Origin: an uncultured Erythrobacter sp.
Lineage (GTDB): Bacteria > Pseudomonadota > Alphaproteobacteria > Sphingomonadales > Sphingomonadaceae
Assembly: GCA_947493165.1 (NCBI GenBank)
Contig: CANLPY010000001.1
Location: forward strand, 1,302,001-1,366,000
DNA length: 64,000 nucleotides
Reading direction: 5' to 3'
Numbering within the stretch: the stretch's first letter is position 1; the number at the start of each line of letters is the position of its first letter. The notes under the pieces are model-generated. The model did not search any database. It was given only the letters and a program-made list of their open reading frames with translations, and was not told where the DNA came from. Both the position numbers and the translations under genes were made by a program. Shown piece by piece: positions 46,920 through 54,832 of this stretch.

Positions 46920-47891
46920 ATGGCAGAGATTGTCACGGTTGATATTGGCGGGACCCACGCGCGTTTTGCGATTGCAAATATCGCTGCGGACGGGGCGATC
47001 TCTTTAAGCGAGCCGATCACGCTGCACACAGGCGATCACGTCAGCTTTCAAACCGCGTGGGAAGATTTCCGCGAACGTTCGGGCGGAAGCCTGCCGCAAG
47101 CGGTTGCAATGGCTGTCGCGGGGCCGGTTAAGCAGGACGTTATTCGCTTCACCAACAATCCTTGGATCATCCGCCCGGCGCTGATCAAGGACAAGCTTGG
47201 CTGTGACAGCCATGTCGTGGTCAATGATTTTGAAGCTGTCGCTCACGCAGCCGCCCGCGCGCCTGCCAGCCAATTTGTGCATCTTGCCGGGCCCAGCGAA
47301 GATCTTCCCGCAAGCGGCACAATCAGCGTGCTCGGCCCGGGCACAGGCCTCGGCGTCGCATGGTTTTGGCGCGATGGGCATGGCGACTACCGCGTTCAAG
47401 CGACCGAGGGCGGCCACGGCGACTTCGCCCCAGTGGACGCGATTGAAGACGCCATTCTCAGCCGTCTCAGAAAATCTCACAATCGCGTTTCAGACGAGCG
47501 AGTTGTTTCCGGCCCAGCCATTGTCGAGATTTATCATACGCTTGCCGCGATGGAAGGCCGCGCCGTCATGGAGCTCGATGATATCGATATCTGGACCGCT
47601 GGCATTTCCGGCGAAGACAGCCTTGCAGCCGCTGCAGTTGACCGATTTTGCATGGCTTTAGGCAGTGTCGCTGGCGACATCGCCTTGATCCAAGGTGCAA
47701 GCGGCGTGGTGATCGCAGGCGGTCTGGGTTACCGTATCCGCGACACGCTGCTGGCCTCCGCATTTGCCGAAAGGTTCTGCGCCAAGGGCCGCTTTTCCAA
47801 CCTTATGGCGAGCCTACCCGTTAAACTTGTCGTTCATCCCCAGCCGGGCCTGTATGGCGCGGCTGCCGCCTACGCGAGAGAACATCTATGA
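46920..47891 (+). CDS. glk: Glucokinase
   Basis: A 323-residue ATP-dependent glucokinase of the E. coli Glk type. The phosphate-1 loop is VDIGGTHARFAI, the glucose and adenosine motifs are AVAGPVKQD, LGPGTGLGVAWF and EGGHGDFAP. It supplies glucose-6-phosphate to Zwf and is in one operon with zwf and edd. The stop overlaps the start of the next gene by four bases (ATGA). Confidence 0.95.
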   Translation: MAEIVTVDIGGTHARFAIANIAADGAISLSEPITLHTGDHVSFQTAWEDFRERSGGSLPQAVAMAVAGPVKQDVIRFTNNPWIIRPALIKDKLGCDSHVVVNDFEAVAHAAARAPASQFVHLAGPSEDLPASGTISVLGPGTGLGVAWFWRDGHGDYRVQATEGGHGDFAPVDAIEDAILSRLRKSHNRVSDERVVSGPAIVEIYHTLAAMEGRAVMELDDIDIWTAGISGEDSLAAAAVDRFCMALGSVAGDIALIQGASGVVIAGGLGYRIRDTLLASAFAERFCAKGRFSNLMASLPVKLVVHPQPGLYGAAAAYAREHL

Positions 47892-50662
47892 AATCCGTCG
47901 CCGACCTCCACACGCGTTTAAGTGAACTTCACCAGCAGACGCGTGAAACCCCGCTGTTCAACCCAGTGTTTCAGCTGGGACTGGATCTGTCGCGAGCCTT
48001 GGAAGGCGGCGGTTCCGATCTCGACCAATTGGAAGCCATGGTGGCAGAGCTGGAATGTGCCAGCCTGCAATCACGCGCTTCGCGGCTGCGGCGCTTGGTT
48101 GCACCTGTCGCTCCTGATGCGAACCGAGATGCGCTGAAAGAGAGCTTGTCGCAAACGACCAGCCTTGATGCCCTGCGCAGTGCGTGGGAAACGCCTTCGC
48201 TTCACGCCGTCTTTACCGCCCACCCGACTTTTCTTTTGACCCCAGAACAGTCAGACGCGGTAGCCAATGCAGCTGGTAAAGATGGAGAAATCGGTCAGGA
48301 AGTGTGCTTGGCGGGGACCAATCGCCCTGAAATCACGCTTCAATATGAGCATGGGCGAGCCATGCGGGCGATCGGTCATGCACAAGATGCTCGCGATGCA
48401 ATCGTCTCTGACGTGCTTGCCCATGCGCAAAGCAATTGGCCTGAAGACTGGCATAGCCTTGCCCCTGTCCCGTTCCGCTTCGCCACTTGGGTCGGTTATG
48501 ACATGGACGGCCGGACGGACATCAAATGGTATACCTCAATCGGGTTTCGTTTGGCGGAAAAGGCTGAACGGCTTGGCCGATATGCAGATAGCCTTGCCGC
48601 CATTGATGGCGAGCACTCACTGATCAGATCAATGCGCGACGCGCAAACGCAAGCAGCATTGGGAGCACGCGAGTTTACGAGTGATTTGTCCGCGCCAGAG
48701 GCGTTGTCGCTCGCCGCGAATCGGCTGACAGCGGACAACCCCACAAAGTTGCTTTCTCTCAGGCCCCTAATCGCGCAGTTGGAAGATGAGGCTCGCGGCG
48801 CTGATGATGCAAAAGCTGTCGCCTTGAAGACCCTTGCTGCCGCTATGCGCGCCGATGGCCTTGGCATGGCGCACATCCATTTCCGCGTGAACGCGAAGCA
48901 ACTGCACAACGGGATTCGCCGCCGGATTGACCCAGACAACACGCTAGACCTCGCCAGCAAAGGCGCGATGGCAACCCTTCGCAAGCTGCTGGGCGAAGTG
49001 CAGCCGCTGCGCACCAATTTTGCCTCGCTCGCTATCGAAAGTTCAACAGCGATCCGGCAATTCCTCGCGATGGCACAAATCTTGGGCCATGTGGACGCTG
49101 ATACACCAATCCGCATGCTGATCGCTGAGTGCGAGCAGCCTTCAACCATCCTCGCGGCACTCTATTTCGCCAAACTGTTTGGGATCGAGGATAAGGTTGA
49201 TGTCTCGCCTCTGTTCGAAACAGAAAGCGCGTTGGAACACGGCGGACGCTTCCTCGATGCTTTGTGCGCAGAGCCGGAATATGCCAGCTATGCCCGCACA
49301 CGCGGTAGAGTTTGCATTCAGACTGGTTTCTCTGATGCTGGCCGGTTCGTTGGCCAAATTCCCGCCAGCCTCGCGATTGAACGCCTGCAAGGACGCATGG
49401 CGCAAGCAATGGCGAAAAACGGCCTTACAGATGTTGCCGCGCTGATCTTCAACACACATGGTGAGAGCATGGGACGCGGCGCGCACCCTAGCGGCTTTGA
49501 TGATCGCCTCGCATGGCCGCTTAGCCCTTGGGCGCGCACGCGTTTCGCCAGCAAGGACATCACATTGGAACCTGAAGTCAGCTTTCAGGGCGGCGATGGT
49601 TATATGTTCTTCTCCACACCAGAACTGGCGCGCGCGACCCTGACCCGAATCGCGACTGCGCCGCTCAACGATCCCGCCGCAGCGGATGACCCGTTCTACA
49701 GCCGCACTGATATCAGCCTCGACTTTTACCGTGCAATCCGCACTCACCAGCGGCGTCACTTGGCTAGCGCAACCTATTCGCGCGCTGTTACCGCATTTGG
49801 CTTAGGCCTACTAAATTCGACCGGCAGCCGCGTGTCACGCCGCCAGTCGGACATCTCGGCGGACCGCGACATGTCGCTCCGCCAAATCCGGGCGATCCCG
49901 CACAATTCGATCCTGCAACAATTGGGCTATCCGGTGAATATCATCTCCGGCATCGGCAGCGCAGCAGATGGAAATTATGAAGAGCTAGCTGCTCTCATCC
50001 AAGACAGCCCGCGCGGGCGCCAGCTGATTCGTTTGGCGCGCGCCTCCAATGCGCTTGCCAGCATCAAGACGGTCGCCGCGCATGGTGAGCTATTCAATTC
50101 TGCCTATTGGGCGAGCCGGCCCTATCGCGGCACGGAGAGTCATTTGTCGGGTGCCTGTGAAGTGTTGGCTGAATATCTGACCAAAGACGACCGCACAGGC
50201 GTGTTTCGCCGGCTTGCATCGCGCTTGCGGGTCGACGCACTAAAATTGCACCGCTTGCTCGAATTGGTCCCGGATGAGGCTCCACTAGAAAATCGCGAGA
50301 ATACACGCCGCACAATCGGAGCGGCACAAGCGCTGCGACTTGCACTGATGCAGCACATCTTCTTGCGCGCAGTCTCCATCCCGGCATTTAGCCGCGCGAA
50401 TGATATCAGCCGCGACGACGTGCTTGAAATGGTCTTCAGCCTGCGGATCGAAGACGCGTTGGCGCAATTGCGCCGCGCATTCCCAACTTCGTTCCCGCAA
50501 CCAGAAGATTTCGCGGTGGATGCCCCAAGCGACTACCCAGACGGCGACAATGAAGGGTATTCGCAGATCGGCAGAGATTACATAGACCCGATTGAGCGCG
50601 CTTATGCCCTGATGCTTCGTCTAACCACCGCAATCGCTAATGAGTTTGGCGCGCATGGTTAG
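47888..50662 (+). CDS. Phosphoenolpyruvate carboxylase-like protein with altered motifs
   Basis: A 924-residue homologue of PEP carboxylase, close to normal length. The N-terminal signature reads FTAHPTFLL instead of TAHPTE, the region usually GGDRDGNPxVT reads VGYDMDGRTDIKW, the GYSDSxKDAG motif is GFSDAGRFVG, and the FHGRGGSxGRGG loop is NTHGESMGRGAH, two residues shorter. The catalytic His of the first and last motifs and one Arg remain. It may be an altered-specificity PEP carboxylase or a regulatory paralogue; the altered motifs make activity uncertain. It is translationally coupled to glk, so it likely handles the PEP made from the Entner-Doudoroff flux. Confidence 0.72.
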   Translation: MKSVADLHTRLSELHQQTRETPLFNPVFQLGLDLSRALEGGGSDLDQLEAMVAELECASLQSRASRLRRLVAPVAPDANRDALKESLSQTTSLDALRSAWETPSLHAVFTAHPTFLLTPEQSDAVANAAGKDGEIGQEVCLAGTNRPEITLQYEHGRAMRAIGHAQDARDAIVSDVLAHAQSNWPEDWHSLAPVPFRFATWVGYDMDGRTDIKWYTSIGFRLAEKAERLGRYADSLAAIDGEHSLIRSMRDAQTQAALGAREFTSDLSAPEALSLAANRLTADNPTKLLSLRPLIAQLEDEARGADDAKAVALKTLAAAMRADGLGMAHIHFRVNAKQLHNGIRRRIDPDNTLDLASKGAMATLRKLLGEVQPLRTNFASLAIESSTAIRQFLAMAQILGHVDADTPIRMLIAECEQPSTILAALYFAKLFGIEDKVDVSPLFETESALEHGGRFLDALCAEPEYASYARTRGRVCIQTGFSDAGRFVGQIPASLAIERLQGRMAQAMAKNGLTDVAALIFNTHGESMGRGAHPSGFDDRLAWPLSPWARTRFASKDITLEPEVSFQGGDGYMFFSTPELARATLTRIATAPLNDPAAADDPFYSRTDISLDFYRAIRTHQRRHLASATYSRAVTAFGLGLLNSTGSRVSRRQSDISADRDMSLRQIRAIPHNSILQQLGYPVNIISGIGSAADGNYEELAALIQDSPRGRQLIRLARASNALASIKTVAAHGELFNSAYWASRPYRGTESHLSGACEVLAEYLTKDDRTGVFRRLASRLRVDALKLHRLLELVPDEAPLENRENTRRTIGAAQALRLALMQHIFLRAVSIPAFSRANDISRDDVLEMVFSLRIEDALAQLRRAFPTSFPQPEDFAVDAPSDYPDGDNEGYSQIGRDYIDPIERAYALMLRLTTAIANEFGAHG

Positions 50663-50744
50663 TGTTTTTGCTTCGCGAAGCGTCCAGAACTGCCGCACTT
50701 GCGCGTAAATTTTCGTTAAGCGCGTTAACGCTTCCCGCCTGACA

Positions 50745-50772
50745 GCGTCCCCCTGAGGGACGCCTGTTTGTT
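50745..50772 (+). terminator. Probable terminator after the PEP carboxylase-like gene
   Basis: GCGTCCC and GGGACGC pair around CCTGA and are followed by CTGTTTGTT. Two further short hairpins (GCTTCGCGAAGC near 50670 and AAGCG/CGCTT near 50720) lie between the stop codon and this stem. Confidence 0.5.
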
Positions 50773-50805
50773 AGCCTCTAGCGACTCACTTCATTTTGAC
50801 GCATA

Positions 50806-51660
50806 ATGCGCAGCATGAACACGATTAAGAAAATTATCCCCTTCGGCGCTGCGGCTGGTCTCGCGGTGCTTGCTGGTACAACCACCTTGGCGGTCAATCA
50901 GACGCCGGCTAATGAAGCGGCCGATGCAGCTGAGCAAGTTGCCCAAGAAGCGATCCGTGAGATTGATCCGACAACCGGCGGACCATCACTGGCCGTCGAT
51001 CCAAACTTGCCTGCACCTTACGACCCTACAGCAGCCGAAATTGCCGCTGGGCTGCCCGCCATTGGTGAAGATGTGCCGGTCATTACATCTGGCCGCGAAG
51101 AAGGCGTAACCGCCGCCCGCACAATCTCACGCGAAGTCGTGCAAGACGTGCCACCAGCGCCGCCCGCAAACACTCCACGTCGCAGTGCGAACAAAGATGC
51201 CTTCACTGTGAAAAGCATTCTGCCGGTTGAAGGCACTATCCGTTATGGTGAGTGGTTCTGGGATGAAAGCCGCGCTCCGAAAAAAGGCAAGCTGATCATT
51301 ACCGTTGATCTTGATGCGCGCGTCATCAGCGCGTTTCGCGATGGCCATGAAATTGGCACCGCTGTAGCGCTGCTCGGAACAAAATCGCATCCGACACCCG
51401 TTGGCACTTTCCCGATCCTGACAAAGGAAAAGGACAATGTTTCGGAAAAATATAACAACGCTCCGATGCCATACACTCTTCGTATGACGTGGGATGGGAT
51501 CGCCATACATGGATCGCCTGTCGCCAATGGTTATGCCAGCCACGGATGTGTTGGTGTGCCAGAAGAATTTGCTGCCAAACTGTTTGCTATCGCAAAGCGC
51601 GGTGACAAAGTCATCGTGACACGCGGAAAGATGATCGGCGTGGGGGACGCCATCATCTAA
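50806..51660 (+). CDS. L,D-transpeptidase (YkuD family)
   Basis: A 284-residue exported enzyme that forms 3-3 cross-links or attaches lipoproteins to peptidoglycan. A signal anchor or signal peptide covers residues about 8-32; a Pro/Ala-rich stretch with repeated acidic segments follows. The YkuD domain (residues about 155-275) carries the catalytic HGSPVANGYASHGCVGVP with Cys as nucleophile. Start is ATG 50806 or the ATG at 50815; neither has a clear ribosome site. It lies convergent to tilS. Confidence 0.92.
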   Translation: MRSMNTIKKIIPFGAAAGLAVLAGTTTLAVNQTPANEAADAAEQVAQEAIREIDPTTGGPSLAVDPNLPAPYDPTAAEIAAGLPAIGEDVPVITSGREEGVTAARTISREVVQDVPPAPPANTPRRSANKDAFTVKSILPVEGTIRYGEWFWDESRAPKKGKLIITVDLDARVISAFRDGHEIGTAVALLGTKSHPTPVGTFPILTKEKDNVSEKYNNAPMPYTLRMTWDGIAIHGSPVANGYASHGCVGVPEEFAAKLFAIAKRGDKVIVTRGKMIGVGDAII

Positions 51661-51695
51661 AGCGAGGGGTGTGCGAACACTCGCGAGGCGTGGGC

Positions 51696-52613
51696 TCAGT
51701 GCGCGCGCCTGGGCGGTTCGGGGGCAAACCGCCACACCCTCATTTCAACGCCTAGCGTTTCGATCCGTTCGCTTCCCGGCGTTATCAACACGCCCGCGAT
51801 CGACGCGTTCTCAAACTCCCAGAGACGATCGAATGCCCGTCCCGCATCGCTGCGGGAGGCGCTGCCGCCGAAATCGGCGATAATGCGCACAATCGTTTCA
51901 ATTGAGATGACGCGCGGCACATTGGCGTAATATTTAAACTGCGGCCCGCCCGCAGTTTCCTCGCGAAAGACGCGCTCTTCCCAATCTTCCTGTGCGTACC
52001 ATTCGACTGCGCGTAAAGCATCGGACAGATGATAAGCGCTAGCTGCAAGGCCCTCCACATCGATCCATTTAGCCTCAGATAGCTCAGCGCGAATTCGGGC
52101 GCGGTCATAGCGCCAGTCAACATTTGATGGATCGCTCGCCGGAGTCACCTCAGCATCCGCACACACACGCTGCAATTCAGCTTGTCGCCAACCCAGCAAC
52201 GGCCGTAACAGCAGCGTGTCGCTGCCAGGCATATGCGTCTCCGCGCGCACGCCAGCTAGACCGGACAATCCGCTTCCCCGGTTAAGGCGCATTAGCAAGG
52301 TTTCCGCCTGATCATCAGCATGATGCGCAGTCGCCACCGCGCCAAGTCCATTATCCTTGGCCCAATCATCGAGCGCACGATAGCGCGCCGCGCGAGCTTG
52401 AGCCTGCACATTACCAGGGGCAAGCTCTGCACAAAGCGCTTTGAACGAAACGCCCAAATCAGCGCAAAGCCGCTCAACCAGCGCCACTTCGCTGGCCGCT
52501 TCTTCGCGCAATCCGTGATTGACGCTGGCCACAACAATTTGGTCGGGCATGGCTGAATGAGCCAGCAGCAAGAGTGCCAAACTGTCTGGTCCGCCCGATA
52601 CTGCGAGCCCCAA
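51696..52613 (-). CDS. tilS: tRNA(Ile)-lysidine synthase TilS
   Basis: A 305-residue PP-loop ATPase that adds lysine to cytidine-34 of tRNA-Ile(CAU). The PP-loop AVSGGPDSLALLLLA and the ATAHHADDQAETLLMRL motif are intact. The TTG at 52613 leaves only five residues before SGGPDS. Upstream, the same frame gives VQADLAGRFYDDLIALWPLG, similar to TilS N-termini, but contains no ATG, GTG or TTG until a stop at the ybgF end; an ATT at 52700 overlaps the ybgF stop. The true start is uncertain. Confidence 0.88.
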   Translation of the reverse strand: MGLAVSGGPDSLALLLLAHSAMPDQIVVASVNHGLREEAASEVALVERLCADLGVSFKALCAELAPGNVQAQARAARYRALDDWAKDNGLGAVATAHHADDQAETLLMRLNRGSGLSGLAGVRAETHMPGSDTLLLRPLLGWRQAELQRVCADAEVTPASDPSNVDWRYDRARIRAELSEAKWIDVEGLAASAYHLSDALRAVEWYAQEDWEERVFREETAGGPQFKYYANVPRVISIETIVRIIADFGGSASRSDAGRAFDRLWEFENASIAGVLITPGSERIETLGVEMRVWRFAPEPPRRAH

Positions 52614-52695
52614 AGGGCCGGACCGCTCACCAAGCGGCCAGAGCGCGATCAGATCATCGTAAAACCGCCCGGCTAGATCAGCTTGGACCCGGCTA

Positions 52696-53658
52696 TCAAT
52701 TGCAGGTCACTCTCTGGCGGTTGCGCTCATAACGATCGGAAAGCCGACCGCTAGCGAGCGCCGGGTAGATCTCGCCAAACTCTGCCAAAGCAATGCAAGC
52801 GCGGTTTGTATCGTTCAGCGCAATCATCGCCTCTGACAGATAGAGCAGGCTGTCAGGAGCGCGGGCGGCCTGCTTGTCGGCCTGATAATTGTTGAGGAAC
52901 CAGCGCGCGGCTTCCTCTGGCATATTATCATCCAAATACGCGCGGCCCAGCAGGTTGCGGCCGTATGTCGCGCGCCAGTGCGATCCATATTGATCAACAA
53001 AGCTGCTCAGTTGCTGGCGCGCTTCTGGATAGAAGCCTGCATTCCAGAGACGGAAGCCATAGGAATATTCATCGTCAGCAGGGTCTTCAGTGATTGGTTT
53101 GGTGATCGCTTGCACGGCTGCCAAACGTTCCGCGCTTGGTCCAGCTTGCGGGGCTGACGGCGTCGTTGAAGATGGCGACGTCGTAGGTTGAGCGACCTCA
53201 CTTGTGCCAAGCGCAGCGCCGGTCGCTGCTCCAGTTCCAGCGGCTATTGAAGGACCGGCGATACTGGCTGAACCGCCTTGGCCAGCCTCTAGCGCGACCA
53301 AGCGGGTTTCCATCTGGCCTAGTGAATTGGAGTTTTCTTCCGTCAAAGCCGTCAATCGCTGCAATTGCAGTTCCATTGCATCCAAACGGGTCAGGATATC
53401 GGTTACCGCAGTAGTCGATGTGGCGGTCGACGGTGTGGCCGAATTGGCAGTGCCGGGCGCGATTTGAGGCTCAAAAAAGCGGCCATCACCGCCCGGGAAC
53501 ACGCTGCGCTGCAGGGCGCGAATTTCCGCTTCGACCTTGCGGAGCCGCGCATCAGCATTGTCTTGCGCGATCGCTGGAACCGGGGTGGTCGCAACAACGG
53601 CTGCAGCAACACCCGCCGCCATAACGCGAATTTTGGTGGTTGAGATAATTGCGCGCAT
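52696..53658 (-). CDS. cpoB: Cell division coordinator CpoB (YbgF), Tol-Pal associated
   Basis: A 320-residue periplasmic protein. The signal peptide is residues 1-31 (ending TPVPAIAQ). A coiled coil (DARLRKVEAEIRALQRSVF, then LDAMELQLQRLTALTEENSNSLGQ) and a C-terminal TPR domain (DEYSYGFRLWNAGFYPEARQQL, RATYGRNLLGRAYLDDNMPEEA) match YbgF. It links Tol-Pal constriction with peptidoglycan synthesis. Here it precedes tilS, with the tol and pal genes not in the window. The ATG at 53658 follows AGAGGGCGATCACC. Confidence 0.92.
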   Translation of the reverse strand: MRAIISTTKIRVMAAGVAAAVVATTPVPAIAQDNADARLRKVEAEIRALQRSVFPGGDGRFFEPQIAPGTANSATPSTATSTTAVTDILTRLDAMELQLQRLTALTEENSNSLGQMETRLVALEAGQGGSASIAGPSIAAGTGAATGAALGTSEVAQPTTSPSSTTPSAPQAGPSAERLAAVQAITKPITEDPADDEYSYGFRLWNAGFYPEARQQLSSFVDQYGSHWRATYGRNLLGRAYLDDNMPEEAARWFLNNYQADKQAARAPDSLLYLSEAMIALNDTNRACIALAEFGEIYPALASGRLSDRYERNRQRVTCN

Positions 53659-53819
53659 GGTGATCGCCCTCTTTCTTGAAAACTAGTGCCAACATTGGCT
53701 AGCGCTCTATGAACCTACCGCGAATCTGTGCCGGGCGGCGCGCCGCAAGTCGAGGGCCGCCAGATGCGTTATCCGGGGTTAATTCAATCGCAGATTGTAA
53801 ATTTGTGTGTTGCGACGGT

Positions 53820-54656
53820 TTAGCTGTCGGGTGTTGCACTTTGAGAAGGCTGGTCTGCCCGCGCCAACAGGGCTGCGGCTGAAATCTGCGCATCGCCCAA
53901 TGTGATGGGTTCATCCGCCAATTTTGGCACGGATTGGCCATCAATCGTAATCGCGAGCGCATCAGGACGCCCTGTGTTGATCCGTGGTCCGGCGACATTG
54001 CGCGGTAGTTCAAAGGTGTCGCCGCTGGCGAGCGTTCCTTCAAACAGAGGCTCTCCGCCCGCATCATATTGCTCGTCGTAAATCCGCACCCACATATCTT
54101 CGAGCGCGGTCAGGATCACTTGCCCGTCAGTTGATGCCGCAGCAGGAGCAGTCGTCTCTTCTGCGCCCTCGCCCGCTTCGTTCTCGGCCACTTGAGGCGA
54201 AGATCGGTCGATCAATGATGCCGGCCCTGCGCCGCTGCCGTAATACGTTGAGTAAAAAGCCGCCATGCCAGCGATCAATAAGATGGCCGCAATTCCTCCG
54301 GCCCATGCCAACCCTCTGGATGGCAGTTTAGCCGGATCACCTGGTTCCATACCGGCTGGCGCATAGTGCCGATCTGCGTCTGCTTCGCTCAGTTCAGCTC
54401 GAACTTGATCCGCCACCGCAACTTCATCTAAGCCCAGCATCCGAGCATATGTGCGTGAAAATCCAATGGCATAGGTGCGCGCAGGCAAATCTGAAAAATG
54501 GCCTGCCTCAATCAAGATCAGATGACGTTCTGGAATGCGCGTCTCTGCCGAAACTTGAGGTAGCGAAAGCCCTTTTCCCTCGCGTTCACGGCGCAATTGT
54601 GCACCCACGCTTTCGAGTGGCAGTTCGTCAGCAACTGTTTGATGTTCGTCGCCCAT
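53820..54656 (-). CDS. RodZ-like helix-turn-helix membrane protein
   Basis: A 278-residue protein with an N-terminal Xre-type helix-turn-helix (VGAQLRREREGKGLSLPQVSAETRIPERHL), a transmembrane helix near residues 110-132 and a periplasmic C-terminal DUF4115 domain (ALEDMWVRIYDEQYDAGGEPLFEGTLASGD). This is the layout of RodZ, which ties MreB to the elongasome. It lies between cpoB and ptsP on the same strand. Assigned as RodZ by architecture; symbol withheld. Confidence 0.85.
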   Translation of the reverse strand: MGDEHQTVADELPLESVGAQLRREREGKGLSLPQVSAETRIPERHLILIEAGHFSDLPARTYAIGFSRTYARMLGLDEVAVADQVRAELSEADADRHYAPAGMEPGDPAKLPSRGLAWAGGIAAILLIAGMAAFYSTYYGSGAGPASLIDRSSPQVAENEAGEGAEETTAPAAASTDGQVILTALEDMWVRIYDEQYDAGGEPLFEGTLASGDTFELPRNVAGPRINTGRPDALAITIDGQSVPKLADEPITLGDAQISAAALLARADQPSQSATPDS

Positions 54657-54832
54657 GACCCGAACCTTTACGACCTTTGCATTGAAGCTCTTTACGAGCT
54701 CTTCTTATCCCATTGTGGGCTAAGTTACCACACAATCCGCCGCGCTTCCGCCTGTCAAGCGCCTTCACGGCTTACCGCAGGGCTGTTTCGATAAAACGGC
54801 GCATGTGCACGGCCAATGAACACCAAGGCGCG

